In this document: positions 6,627 to 15,326 of the stretch, in pieces
How the letters are laid out: each line of letters begins with the position of its first letter
Position numbering within the stretch: the stretch's first letter is position 1
DNA from: a virus
Virus record (IMG/VR): IMGVR_UViG_3300046007_003307
Location: 1-64,000 of that record
Strand: one strand, 5' to 3'
Length of the DNA: 64,000 nucleotides
The notes under the pieces: generated by a model
Told to the model about the DNA's origin: nothing
What the model saw: only the letters and a program-made list of their open reading frames with translations
Databases searched by the model: none
Position numbers and translations under genes: made by a program

Positions 6627-9600
6627 TTACTTGTCCTTTATTTGTTGCTCTAGCAAGTGGACCTGTTGTTGTAGTTCTTTAATAGCCGCAAACGCTAGGG
6701 CACACATCTTTTCATAGTCAACAGCCAAGTAGCCATCTTCTCTAGTGCGCACTGCTTCGGGTAACACCTGCTCAACGTCTTGTGCTATAACACCAAAGTC
6801 AGCTTTACGCATAAAGTAGTCATCTAAGCCACCGTGATCGGCAATGTATTCATCAGTCCAATCGAATAGTTTACCACCAATAGCTGTAACTTTAGCTAGT
6901 GCGTCGGGTATGTCACGCACATTTTCTTTTAAGCGTGAGTCCGAACTGTAGTAAGCTGTGATGTTGTTAGTGGCACGTATTTCACCACTAGTTCCACTTG
7001 CGGCTGTACCTACACCAAGACTTGAAACTTGAGTGCTTGAGTTTGGCACTGCGCTGATATAACCATTTGGATTGGTACTGTTGTACGGAGTGTAACCAAG
7101 TGCAGTAGTAACTTGACCTGACGTTATACCAGTTAAGTAGCCACTTGGGTTTGTGCTGTTATAAGGAGTAAATCCTAGTGCAGTAGTAACTTGACTAGAA
7201 GTAATTGCACCAACTAAATTTGTAGCACTTACGTTGCCGGCTGTAATATTTCCGTAGAAGGTAGCAGTAGAGCCGACATGTGTATTTGCATAGAGTATGC
7301 TCCACCAAGCTGATGTGCTACCTAAGTTTACGCTTACGTTAGCATTAGGTACCGGAGCACCACTTACTGTTAAACCAGTTAATGTACCAACACTAGTAAC
7401 ATTGGTCTGGGCCGCAGTTGTTAATGTTCCGGTTAAGTTAGTAGCACTTAGGTTATCTGCACCGACATTACCTGTAAATGTTCCGCCAATTGATGTTAGG
7501 TTGCCAATTCGTAAGTTACTATAAGTAGCGTTAGTAAAGTCAATTGTTGTAGTAGGTTCTGCTGCTACATTAGCAAATAGTTTCCAAACGCCGTCTGTGG
7601 CATCACGCACAAAGCCAGTGTGTTGATATCCAGGATTAGTAAACGAACTTACGATACCGATATCTAATACATCACCGGAGTTGTCATCGGCTAGATATAT
7701 CAGCGAGTCAGCAATACTTAGATTGTTGGCATTAAATATTGTTTCAGTTCCAGCAACTTGTAAGTTACCGCTGATGTAAACATTTCCACTAAAACTTGCA
7801 CCACCACTGACTACTAGTGCGCCGGTTCCTTCTCCGGTACTTTGTGTTGTATCAGTAACACGCAGATTACCACTGGTCGATACGTTGCCTGTGAATGCTG
7901 CTCCTGCCAGTGCAGCTTTTTCTGTGTCTAATTCTGCCAGGGCATCTTGAACTGTAGTTGAACTAATTGTTCCAACCGGACTACTGTAGGTTGCATTAGC
8001 ATAGACATTATAATCTGTATATGCGTCAACTTCTGCTAATACTACAGTTCCGCTAGTAACTCCTGTAGATAGTGTAACTGCTGAACTATTTGTTTCAGTA
8101 TAGGCACTGTCAAACTGTCTAACACCATTGATGTATATGCGTAACTGTCCTGCACCCGGAGTGTATGTGATTCCAGTGTATACAGTTTGTCCTGAAGTAG
8201 CAGTAAAATAAGTTCTACTGGTGCTGATAGTTGTACCAACTACGCTGCCTCCACCTGTTTCTGCACTCCAATAGTAACTGCCTTCACCTGCAGTTTTTAA
8301 TACGTAGCCACTGACTTCACCACTGGGTAATAGATTGTTTAATGCAGAACTAGTACTTGTTCCACCTGTACCACCAGATGATATAGCCAGTGCAGATGTT
8401 AACGATATATTTGGTGCGGCCAAGGCGCCAGTAAATGTTGCACCCGATAATTGTGCATAGTTGTTTTGTATAGTTGCTAATGTGCCTGCTTGTGCTCCAG
8501 CATTGGCCGTTAGAGTTGAATTTATTGCATCAACATACCCTTTCATAGCTGTGTTAGCAGTTACAATTGCAGTATTAGCACCGGTTACACTATTACTAAT
8601 GGCTGTAATTTCATTTGATTGTATAGTATTGGCTGCATCAACATAATCTTTCATTGCTGTGTTGGCTGTAACTATTGCAGCATTAGCACCGGTGACTGAA
8701 TTAGTAACAGTGGTAATCTGCTCATCAACATAGCCTTTCATTGCTGTGTTGGCTGTGGTTAATGAACTTATGTTTCCTGTATAAGATGGTAAGTATGCCG
8801 CTACATTTGTGTCAGTATACCCTGCTGGCAAGCCGGTTAGTTGACTGCCATCACCTATGATGTAGTCTGCACTAACATTTCCTGTGATCGTTAACCCATC
8901 ACTGCCAAATTTACCTACATTGCCGCCGGCAATAGAAACATTTACAAAGTCATCAGTTGCTTTGACCTGCGTGGTATTTGCAATAAGTATAGTCGGATCA
9001 ACATCTGATGTTAGATTAATCGGAGTAGGGCTACCCGCAGGAGTAAAACTCAATGCATTGTCGACTACTTTAAGCAGTGCACCACCAATATGAATAGTAC
9101 TGCCACTCATGTACAGGTCGCGCCACCACATTGAATCAGAACCCAGATCATATGTGACATTTGCTGTTGGTATTAAATTACCGGTAATATTGACATTACC
9201 AGTAGATAATTCTACTTTAGACGTAGGTCCGTAGGTCAGTGATCCTATAGAAACTGCGCCAGCAACAATATGTCGAATTTCAATAATATCAGTATCTTGC
9301 GGAGTTTCTGTGAATGTTATTACATTACCAGACATATTATATGATGTAAATGGTTGTTGCATTGTACCGTTGATACTAACTAGCAACCCGTCTGGAGTAG
9401 CCGAGGTTGTTAAATTATAGCTTGCAGTTAGTCCATCAGGGTAGACAGTTTCTGATGTAATTGTAGCTGCGCCCGGGTATGTCCATTCTGCGCCAGTCCA
9501 GTATTCCACAGCATCATTGTCAGTGTTAAAACGTATGTACCCTATCTCAGGATTTAGAGGACGAGTAATTACATTTCCAACAGGAATGCCCAGTGCATCG

Positions 9601-11555
9601 GATCCAACAATTTGTACAATGCCTGTATTCTGTGCATCGATGTATATATTTCCACTTGATGAAATTGTGTTATCAACTATTGATATGTTACCAATATTAA
9701 CAGTATTGTAAAATGTTGATGCATTAGCTGTTATATTTGCAATTAATTCTGAATCAAGGGTAATTTCTAATCTACTATTATTAGTTTCATCTATTAGATT
9801 TACTAGACTATCACCAATGACTAGGCTATTTGCAGCACCACTTAATGTTGTTGTTAGATAGTTTAATGTAACTACATCCTGTGCGCTAACTGGATCAGCA
9901 ACGTCAGATATAACACTACTATTAGCAAAAATATAACCATTAGTTGGTGCTATTGTTAAGTTAGCCACTGTTGATATAGTTGTATCAGTAAAGGTTACAT
10001 TACCGACTTGAGTAAGAGTAATGTTAGCAATATTTGTAATGCGGCCTTTGCTGTCTACAGTAATTTTAGGAATTCTATCCCATGTTTCATCATCTGCAGC
10101 ACCATATGTGCCTGCAGTAACACCAGTGTCTGCTAAAGTTAATGCAATATTTGAAACATTACCACTGCCAGTAGCATCACCAGTAACTGTAATTGTAGTT
10201 TCTTGAGTTACAACACGAATATTACTTTCATAGATCTCATCAGCATTGATAATACCGGCTGTTGTAGTTCCTGTGATACCTAAATTTCCACTAATAGAAA
10301 TGCTATCAACTGAGATGTTGCTTAAATTTGTTATGTTAGGCTGATTGCCTGTAAGTAATGTGCCAGTGATTGTGTTGGCTGTTATGGTGTTAGCAGTAAT
10401 GTCTGTTCCGTTAACATTACCAGTAATACTAATATTTCCACCAATGGAAATGCTATCAACTGTAATATTTCCTAAATTAGAAATATAAGGTTGATTAGTT
10501 GTAAGTATCGTGCCATTTAAATTAGTTGCATTAATTGTATTAGCGTATACTGCACTCCACCATGTATCGGCATAACCAATATTACCAGCAATGTTACTTG
10601 TTGGTACAATAGAGCTTTGCGCAATGATATTTCCACTGACTGTTAATGCTGATAATGTGCCCAATGATGTAACATTAGTTTGGCTGGCCGTCAATAGTGT
10701 GCCAGTTAGATATGTACCACTAACATTGCCTGCGCCAACATTACCTGTTACGTCTAGTGATATTAATGTACCTAAAGATGTAACATTAGGTTGTGCATTA
10801 GTCGCTAGTGTGCCGGTTAATACTGTACTTCCACTTGCACCGATGCTAGTAACACCGGATAATGTTGTGATGTTTGGTTGAGCACTTGTTAGCAATGTAC
10901 CTGTTAAGTATGTACCACTGACATTGCCTGCACCAACATTACCTGTTACATCGAGAGCAGTTAATATACCTGTTGATGTTATGTATGGTTGTGCTTGAGT
11001 TAGTAATGTACCAGTTAAATATGTACCACTAACATTGCCTGCACCAACATTACCTGTTACATCGAGAGCAGTTAATATACCCAGTGATGTTATATTTGGC
11101 TGTGCTGATGCAGTTACCGTAGTTGCCGATCCAATTACATTGCCGGTGATATTACTTATTATATTGCCTGCATCAATATTACCAGTGACTGATAGGTTGC
11201 CTAACGTACCTACTGTGGTTATATTAGTTTGTATAGCTGTGGTTAACGTACCAGTGATATTTGTACTGGTAATATTGCTAGTATAAAGGTTTCCGCTATA
11301 GATATTGCGCCAATATTTATTAGTCGCACCAATATCGTATGTTAAATTAGCTGAGGTTAATATATTGCCGGTTGTTACAAGAATGTTCCCAGTAACTTCT
11401 AATGATTCTTGGGGAGATGCCGTGTTGATACCAAGACGAAAGTTAGTAAAATCTAACTGTAATAATGTGTCACTGTTGGTAGTGAAGCCTAGATCAAGAC
11501 CTTGTCTATCTAGATTTCCTAACAGTGCTGCCCCGGGTACACGACCTATTGCCAT
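6627..11555 (-). CDS. Long tail fibre with C-terminal S74 intramolecular chaperone
   Basis: 1,642 residues. The N-terminal start is MAIGRVPGAALLGNLDRQG. Most of the body is repeated beta segments of the kind TGTLLTSAQPNITTLG and VTGNVGAGNVSGTYL, with a helical GANAAIVTANTAMKGYVD repeat region near residues 930-1020. Residues ~1537-1642 form a peptidase S74 / endosialidase chaperone domain: SSDSRLKENV at the cleavage site (candidate Ser1540 and Lys1543 dyad), FGVIAQDVEQVLPEAV, then a C-terminal coiled coil. Such domains drive trimer folding and then cut themselves off. This is probably the main long fibre of the virion; it is the largest gene in the fibre region and lies directly upstream of the glycine-rich adhesin, which could form its tip. 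Repeats make it prone to length variation. Confidence 0.9.
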   Translation of the reverse strand: MAIGRVPGAALLGNLDRQGLDLGFTTNSDTLLQLDFTNFRLGINTASPQESLEVTGNILVTTGNILTSANLTYDIGATNKYWRNIYSGNLYTSNITSTNITGTLTTAIQTNITTVGTLGNLSVTGNIDAGNIISNITGNVIGSATTVTASAQPNITSLGILTALDVTGNVGAGNVSGTYLTGTLLTQAQPYITSTGILTALDVTGNVGAGNVSGTYLTGTLLTSAQPNITTLSGVTSIGASGSTVLTGTLATNAQPNVTSLGTLISLDVTGNVGAGNVSGTYLTGTLLTASQTNVTSLGTLSALTVSGNIIAQSSIVPTSNIAGNIGYADTWWSAVYANTINATNLNGTILTTNQPYISNLGNITVDSISIGGNISITGNVNGTDITANTITANTITGTLLTGNQPNITNLSNISVDSISISGNLGITGTTTAGIINADEIYESNIRVVTQETTITVTGDATGSGNVSNIALTLADTGVTAGTYGAADDETWDRIPKITVDSKGRITNIANITLTQVGNVTFTDTTISTVANLTIAPTNGYIFANSSVISDVADPVSAQDVVTLNYLTTTLSGAANSLVIGDSLVNLIDETNNSRLEITLDSELIANITANASTFYNTVNIGNISIVDNTISSSGNIYIDAQNTGIVQIVGSDALGIPVGNVITRPLNPEIGYIRFNTDNDAVEYWTGAEWTYPGAATITSETVYPDGLTASYNLTTSATPDGLLVSINGTMQQPFTSYNMSGNVITFTETPQDTDIIEIRHIVAGAVSIGSLTYGPTSKVELSTGNVNITGNLIPTANVTYDLGSDSMWWRDLYMSGSTIHIGGALLKVVDNALSFTPAGSPTPINLTSDVDPTILIANTTQVKATDDFVNVSIAGGNVGKFGSDGLTITGNVSADYIIGDGSQLTGLPAGYTDTNVAAYLPSYTGNISSLTTANTAMKGYVDEQITTVTNSVTGANAAIVTANTAMKDYVDAANTIQSNEITAISNSVTGANTAIVTANTAMKGYVDAINSTLTANAGAQAGTLATIQNNYAQLSGATFTGALAAPNISLTSALAISSGGTGGTSTSSALNNLLPSGEVSGYVLKTAGEGSYYWSAETGGGSVVGTTISTSRTYFTATSGQTVYTGITYTPGAGQLRIYINGVRQFDSAYTETNSSAVTLSTGVTSGTVVLAEVDAYTDYNVYANATYSSPVGTISSTTVQDALAELDTEKAALAGAAFTGNVSTSGNLRVTDTTQSTGEGTGALVVSGGASFSGNVYISGNLQVAGTETIFNANNLSIADSLIYLADDNSGDVLDIGIVSSFTNPGYQHTGFVRDATDGVWKLFANVAAEPTTTIDFTNATYSNLRIGNLTSIGGTFTGNVGADNLSATNLTGTLTTAAQTNVTSVGTLTGLTVSGAPVPNANVSVNLGSTSAWWSILYANTHVGSTATFYGNITAGNVSATNLVGAITSSQVTTALGFTPYNSTNPSGYLTGITSGQVTTALGYTPYNSTNPNGYISAVPNSSTQVSSLGVGTAASGTSGEIRATNNITAYYSSDSRLKENVRDIPDALAKVTAIGGKLFDWTDEYIADHGGLDDYFMRKADFGVIAQDVEQVLPEAVRTREDGYLAVDYEKMCALAFAAIKELQQQVHLLEQQIKDK
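10704..11115 (-). repeat. ~102-bp near-identical coding repeats in the S74 fibre
   Basis: Units starting near 10704, 10912 and 11014 share long identical stretches (plus strand: a run through ACATTGCCTGCACCAACATT and TACCTGTTACATCGAGAGCA). The last two are directly adjacent, 102 bp apart, and encode 34-residue LTALDVTGNVGAGNVSGTYL-type units. Such repeats allow fibre length to change by slippage or recombination. Confidence 0.8.
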
Positions 11556-11593
11556 TAACTAACTCCTATTTTAATATTTAGCTAAGGAACAGG

Positions 11594-12010
11594 CTATACT
11601 GTAGTGCTTGCAATATTGTGTAGTACTAATATAACTGCGCCACCAGTAGGCACACTTGTAAAATGTATATTTGTTGTTCCATTGAATGTGTAGTTAATGC
11701 CAGGATTTTGATATACAGTATTTAAAAATACCAATACCTGTGCCTCTTGTCCAGAATTATACGTTTTAGACATAGTAAAATCAGAAACTATATTATCACC
11801 AGCTAGGGTGTCTTTAGTAATAGTAACATCGCCTTCTTTAGCTACTGCGTTCCATACACTACTATTATAGAATTCTAATTTGCCTGTTGAAGTATTATAA
11901 CGAGTTTGCCCTACAACTGGCACATCTGGCCCAATTGAACTTGATCCAACTGGCACACCTAATGCATAGCTACCTGTTTTAAATACTGTATTTTTAAGTA
12001 AGCGTCCCAT
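11594..12010 (-). CDS. Small fibre/whisker-like structural protein
   Basis: 138 residues starting MGRLLKNTVFKTGSYALGVP. Two beta-rich parts are visible: an N-terminal segment with GQTRYNTSTGKLEFYNSSVW, a motif common in phage fibre and whisker proteins, and a C-terminal segment (VLVFLNTVYQNPGINYTFNG) of the kind found in fibre knob or adaptor domains. Both have paralogous stretches in the S74 fibre (GYIRFNTDNDAVEYWTGAEW and LLVSINGTMQQPFTSYNMSG), so this looks like a stand-alone version of an internal fibre domain. It follows the 11.6-12.9 kb set of small structural genes with almost no spacing. Probable virion protein; exact position unknown. Confidence 0.6.
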   Translation of the reverse strand: MGRLLKNTVFKTGSYALGVPVGSSSIGPDVPVVGQTRYNTSTGKLEFYNSSVWNAVAKEGDVTITKDTLAGDNIVSDFTMSKTYNSGQEAQVLVFLNTVYQNPGINYTFNGTTNIHFTSVPTGGAVILVLHNIASTTV

Positions 12011-12322
12011 TTACATTCCTACGTAACTAACTGTTGCTGTTATTGCTGAATTTGCTGATGCTGCGGCTCGCAATGTATCACCGTTGGCTAATACAATTTT
12101 TTCCATATCAACAACAAAAGTATCATTACTTTGTATTTGAACACTTTTGTAAATTTGTACGTCACTGTTAATTGTTGTTGTACCGCTAGGCACTGCATAT
12201 AAATCAAATGTTTTAGCAGTAGCATCTGTGTTGCAAAAGTACATAACTGATACTACAGTATTGCCTGAACTGACATATACGTTTGATACCACTGTTGTTA
12301 ATAAGGTGTTAGAAATTGCCAT
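12011..12322 (-). CDS. Small beta-rich structural protein
   Basis: I place the start at the ATG at 12322 (MAISNTLLTTVV), giving 103 residues, because AGGATT lies at the right distance upstream; a longer frame to 12355 would overlap the preceding gene. The sequence is a regular series of strands (TVVSVMYFCNTDATAKTFDL, then DTFVVDMEKIVLANGDTLRA) ending ATVSYVGM, which suggests a single beta-sandwich. Similar small sandwich proteins sit among virion genes in many T4-like aquatic phages. Its stop is adjacent to the start of the next gene (12010). Function inferred from context only. Confidence 0.6.
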   Translation of the reverse strand: MAISNTLLTTVVSNVYVSSGNTVVSVMYFCNTDATAKTFDLYAVPSGTTTINSDVQIYKSVQIQSNDTFVVDMEKIVLANGDTLRAAASANSAITATVSYVGM

Positions 12323-12332
12323 TGTGTTAATC

Positions 12333-12914
12333 CTATAATAGTATTGAAAAAGCAAATGCTCGCTTTTTCGTAATTAGTTCTTCGTTAACGGCTTCACCAT
12401 TAACAACATATACTCCACTTGCACCAGCGCCAGGAGTTGCTGCATATACTACAGTAGCGCCAGCGACTGCTGTTGGTGCAACTGCGGTATTATTAATTTG
12501 TATATTACCACCAAATTTTACATTTCCTACGTTTGCTAAAATTGTATAGCCATTAGTATTTAAATTGCCACCAAGTGCAGGAGCTAAATCATCTATTAAT
12601 ATTGTGCTACCACTGGTTGACGATGTTATAACTGAGTAAGTCGATCCATCATTGGTCAACTCCCATTTGTTAATTGACTCATTCCAGCGTAACGCAACGT
12701 TGGCTAATGAGCCACGAGCAACAGCAATACCAGCAGTACCTAATGTAACGCCAGCGCCTGTTTCACCATCATTGAGAACAATAACATTATCTTTTAACGT
12801 AGTGTTAGTTGTTTCGATTGCAGTTTGTGAACCTTGTACTGTTAAATTGCCTGTGATGATAACATCTGTGGTGTCAATTGTGTACGAGGTGTTAAGTTTT
12901 TTAACAGCGGCCAT
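12333..12914 (-). CDS. Fibre-domain structural protein
   Basis: 193 residues starting MAAVKKLNTSYTIDTTDVI. The segment GNLTVQGSQTAIETTNTTLK ... NVIVLNDGETG ... RWNESINKWELTNDG is the same fibre domain seen in the ORF at 1-1171 and in part in the S74 fibre. The second half (LAPALGGNLNTNGYTILANV) is another common fibre motif. It ends in a basic, hydrophobic tail (ITKKRAFAFSILL). It is the first gene after a terminator that ends the capsid transcript, so it likely starts its own late transcript with the two small genes downstream. Virion protein by similarity to neighbouring fibres; no catalytic residues. Confidence 0.65.
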   Translation of the reverse strand: MAAVKKLNTSYTIDTTDVIITGNLTVQGSQTAIETTNTTLKDNVIVLNDGETGAGVTLGTAGIAVARGSLANVALRWNESINKWELTNDGSTYSVITSSTSGSTILIDDLAPALGGNLNTNGYTILANVGNVKFGGNIQINNTAVAPTAVAGATVVYAATPGAGASGVYVVNGEAVNEELITKKRAFAFSILL

Positions 12915-12930
12915 TTAAATATCCTAGTTT

Positions 12931-12943
12931 CTATTATTTATGC
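12931..12943 (-). promoter_or_regulatory. Probable late promoter, CATAAATA form
   Basis: The minus strand reads GCATAAATAATAG about 20 bases upstream of the ATG at 12914 and just after the terminator at 12964-12994. It differs from the T4 late box TATAAATA at one position. Confidence 0.4.
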
Positions 12944-12963
12944 TAATTGTAGATAGTATAGTC

Positions 12964-12994
12964 AAAAAAATAACAGCCGAAGCTGTTATTTTTA
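12964..12994 (-). terminator. Intrinsic terminator with UUCG tetraloop
   Basis: On the minus strand a 9-bp perfect stem AATAACAGC/GCTGTTATT encloses a TTCG loop closed by C-G and is followed by seven Ts. It lies 13 bases past the stop of the ORF at 13007-13954 and separates capsid from fibre transcripts. Confidence 0.85.
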
Positions 12995-13006
12995 CTTTGA
13001 CTAAAA

Positions 13007-13954
13007 TTAGTCGTTTGATGAAATTTTAACTGTTGTGCCTGCTACTGCAGCACCGGTTGAAGTCCATCTAGCATGGCTGTTTGCAGTAAACTGTACACCT
13101 GCACTATATCCGTCAACTGCTGCTGGGAATAATAATGCAGTACGTGATTCAAGTTTACCAACCAAGTAAGCACCGTTATCAGAATCAAATGCTGTAAGGG
13201 TCATTTCGCCTGCGGCTGTTGGGCCATTAGCGGCAACAACTTGCGCTACTGTTGGACTATTAACACCATTAACCCCTGTTGGAACTAAACGAACTACCGC
13301 AGTACCGTCAGTATTAGTAACTCTGTAACGACGTGATGAACGTTGTGAAACGATATCAGCTAGTGAACCAATTGTAGCACCAGTAATCCATGCATTAGCT
13401 TGGATTGTATTAGCTGTAACTGTAGTTGCAGCTAAAACTGCTGTTAATGAACCTGCAGATCCAATATCACCAAAGCTAATTAATGTTGTACTTGTTGCGC
13501 TAGTATTAGCGGCACTCATTGTAACATTACCTGTGCCGATAGCTGTGATTGTAGTAGTTGCTGCAAATGCTGTATTTGCGGCCATACCGACAAATAAACC
13601 TACAGTAGTTGAAACTGTTAGTACATTTGAACCAGTGATACCACCGCCAGTTACAACAACGTTAGCTGGTTTAACTAATGTAATTACCGGTGCAGTTGTG
13701 TAACCAGTACCTGCTGTTGTAACACTAGCTGTATCGATACGACCGTTAGCTGTACTAACTGCATCGACTGTCACTCTGGCAACTGTGCCACCGATTGGGC
13801 TAAGTGCCACTGTAGCTGTTAAACCTTGTGAGTAGTTTGTACCACGGTTTGTGTAAGTAATACTCGAAATACCTTCACCACCTGCAGCACTGTATGTTAA
13901 ACCATCATTAACATTATCTGAACCAAAAAACTTTTTCTTAATAGGACGTCCCAT
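13007..13954 (-). CDS. Virion protein next to major capsid gene (possible head decoration)
   Basis: 315 residues beginning MGRPIKKKFFGSDNVNDGL, with an AAGGAGA ribosome site before the ATG. The middle is Ala/Thr/Val-rich and strand-rich (GTGYTTAPVITLVKPANVVV), a pattern found in phage surface and decoration proteins; a short basic stretch (SQRSSRRYRV, ~203-212) precedes the C-terminal domain. It sits alone between two strong terminators, directly downstream of gp23, with its own late-type box. A single gene beside gp23 under separate late control suits a protein made in many copies, such as a head-decoration protein, but fibre-type roles are not excluded. The GTGY ... AP repeats also resemble a motif in the giant ORF at 42426-55940. 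Confidence 0.55.
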   Translation of the reverse strand: MGRPIKKKFFGSDNVNDGLTYSAAGGEGISSITYTNRGTNYSQGLTATVALSPIGGTVARVTVDAVSTANGRIDTASVTTAGTGYTTAPVITLVKPANVVVTGGGITGSNVLTVSTTVGLFVGMAANTAFAATTTITAIGTGNVTMSAANTSATSTTLISFGDIGSAGSLTAVLAATTVTANTIQANAWITGATIGSLADIVSQRSSRRYRVTNTDGTAVVRLVPTGVNGVNSPTVAQVVAANGPTAAGEMTLTAFDSDNGAYLVGKLESRTALLFPAAVDGYSAGVQFTANSHARWTSTGAAVAGTTVKISSND

Positions 13955-14035
13955 TTGTTTCTCCTTGTATAGTTAGCGTTCTAACGCCTACGCAGTGGGT
14001 TACTGCATAAACTCTCATTCAAGAGCGAACAAATA

Positions 14036-14043
14036 TATTTATC
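14036..14043 (-). promoter_or_regulatory. Probable late promoter, GATAAATA form
   Basis: The minus strand reads CGATAAATATAT between the gp23 terminator and the ORF at 13007-13954, leaving a leader of about 75 nt. One mismatch to TATAAATA. Confidence 0.45.
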
Positions 14044-14065
14044 GTTTTTAATTTTTATAGCCAAC

Positions 14066-14090
14066 AAAAAAGCCCCTTACGGGGCTTTTT
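14066..14090 (-). terminator. Intrinsic terminator after gp23
   Basis: Perfect 10-bp stem AAAAAGCCCC/GGGGCTTTTT with a four-base loop, T-run on both strands, 28 bases beyond the gp23 stop codon. It ends the capsid operon transcript and could also work on the plus strand. Confidence 0.85.
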
Positions 14091-14117
14091 ATTTTCATAT
14101 CCTACTAAGAATAAATC

Positions 14118-15296
14118 TTATTGGAATGATAAGTTTGCTACAGTGATTTTTTCTAAGTAGTCAGCTGCATTACCAAGAGATGATGCAGTGTTACTTAATT
14201 CAACATAACCATAACGTGTCATAAAGCCCACTACTGGTTCAAAAGTAGCTGGATCTAACACAACGCCACTGCTCATTAATGGAACGTATGGGCAGTAGAA
14301 CGCTGCTGCGTCTGATTCTGAAGAACCTTTGTAACCAACCAACACTGTGTCGTTTGAAGCGTATGTGTTAACATAGATCTTCATAGCACTATTTAAAGTA
14401 CCAACGAATTTTGTGTTTGTAGGAGCTTCAAATGTACCTTCTGTACTACGAGCAAAAGCTGAAGTAGTTGCAGATTGTAACACTGTTAAAGCTGATGGAC
14501 TTACAACAGCCCAGTTACCAGCGCCACGACGTGTACGTTGTGCAATTTTGTTAGCACTACGGTTGATTAAAACAGCTAAAGCAGCGTGTTCGTCACCAAC
14601 GAATGTAGCAGTACCAGAAACAGTAGCTTGGTTGTAGTTGTCAGTTGCTGTAGAAGCTAATGCTGCCAATGAACCTAGAACTTCTTGGTCAATTTCAACA
14701 GTAATTTCTTGAGCCAAAGCTGCCATGATTTCTGCTTCAACATCTAAACCGTGCATAGATTGTGCATCTTGCGCAGCTTCAAATGTCCAACGAGCAGACA
14801 ATTTACGTGTTTTAGCTTCAACAACTTGTTTCAAGATTTGAACGTTGATACGGTTACCTGGAACACCTTCTAGTGAGCTAGTTGAAGCTGCTGCACCTGT
14901 TGATGTTTTGCTTGAGTAAGCTGTAGCAATGTTGAATGGGCTTAATGCTTCTTGGCCTGGAGTTGCTGCGTCGCCGCCTAATGAACCAGCAGCTTGTGAA
15001 TCTGCATAACGCACACGTAATGTGTGAATTTGTGCAACTGGACCAGTCATTGGTTGTACGCCAACGATTTCGTTAGCGATAACTGTTGGCATTACACGAC
15101 GAATTACTGGAAGAATAACGCGGTTTAGTGTAGCAACATTACCTACTGCTGTTGCACCAGCTGAAGCGTTTTCAACTAAGTGTTTACGTGTGTTTTCTAA
15201 GATTACGGACATTGTAGAACGTTTTGAACCTTGTAGACCTTCTAACAGGGCATCCTTAGTTTCGTTCCAACGGCCTTCTAATAGTTGGGTTGTCAT
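14118..15296 (-). CDS. 23: Major capsid protein gp23
   Basis: 392 residues. The stretch LNRVILPVIRRVMPTVIANE followed by IVGVQPMTGPVAQIHTLRVRY is the T4 gp23 signature for the HK97-type capsid fold, and the length is near that of the cyanophage homologues, shorter than T4's 521. The N-terminal ~65 residues are helical and removed in T4 by gp21; sites of the LLE|G kind occur at residues 5-8 and 17-20, and ILE or LVE sites near 33 and 42 are further candidates. It is the last gene of the gp20-21-22-23 block, in T4 order, 30 bases after gp22 and followed by a strong terminator. A weak TATAAAAG box lies just upstream, so gp23 may also have its own late transcript. Confidence 0.97.
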   Translation of the reverse strand: MTTQLLEGRWNETKDALLEGLQGSKRSTMSVILENTRKHLVENASAGATAVGNVATLNRVILPVIRRVMPTVIANEIVGVQPMTGPVAQIHTLRVRYADSQAAGSLGGDAATPGQEALSPFNIATAYSSKTSTGAAASTSSLEGVPGNRINVQILKQVVEAKTRKLSARWTFEAAQDAQSMHGLDVEAEIMAALAQEITVEIDQEVLGSLAALASTATDNYNQATVSGTATFVGDEHAALAVLINRSANKIAQRTRRGAGNWAVVSPSALTVLQSATTSAFARSTEGTFEAPTNTKFVGTLNSAMKIYVNTYASNDTVLVGYKGSSESDAAAFYCPYVPLMSSGVVLDPATFEPVVGFMTRYGYVELSNTASSLGNAADYLEKITVANLSFQ

Positions 15297-15326
15297 TTCT
15301 TTATTTTCCTTTTATAAGTTTTTGTA

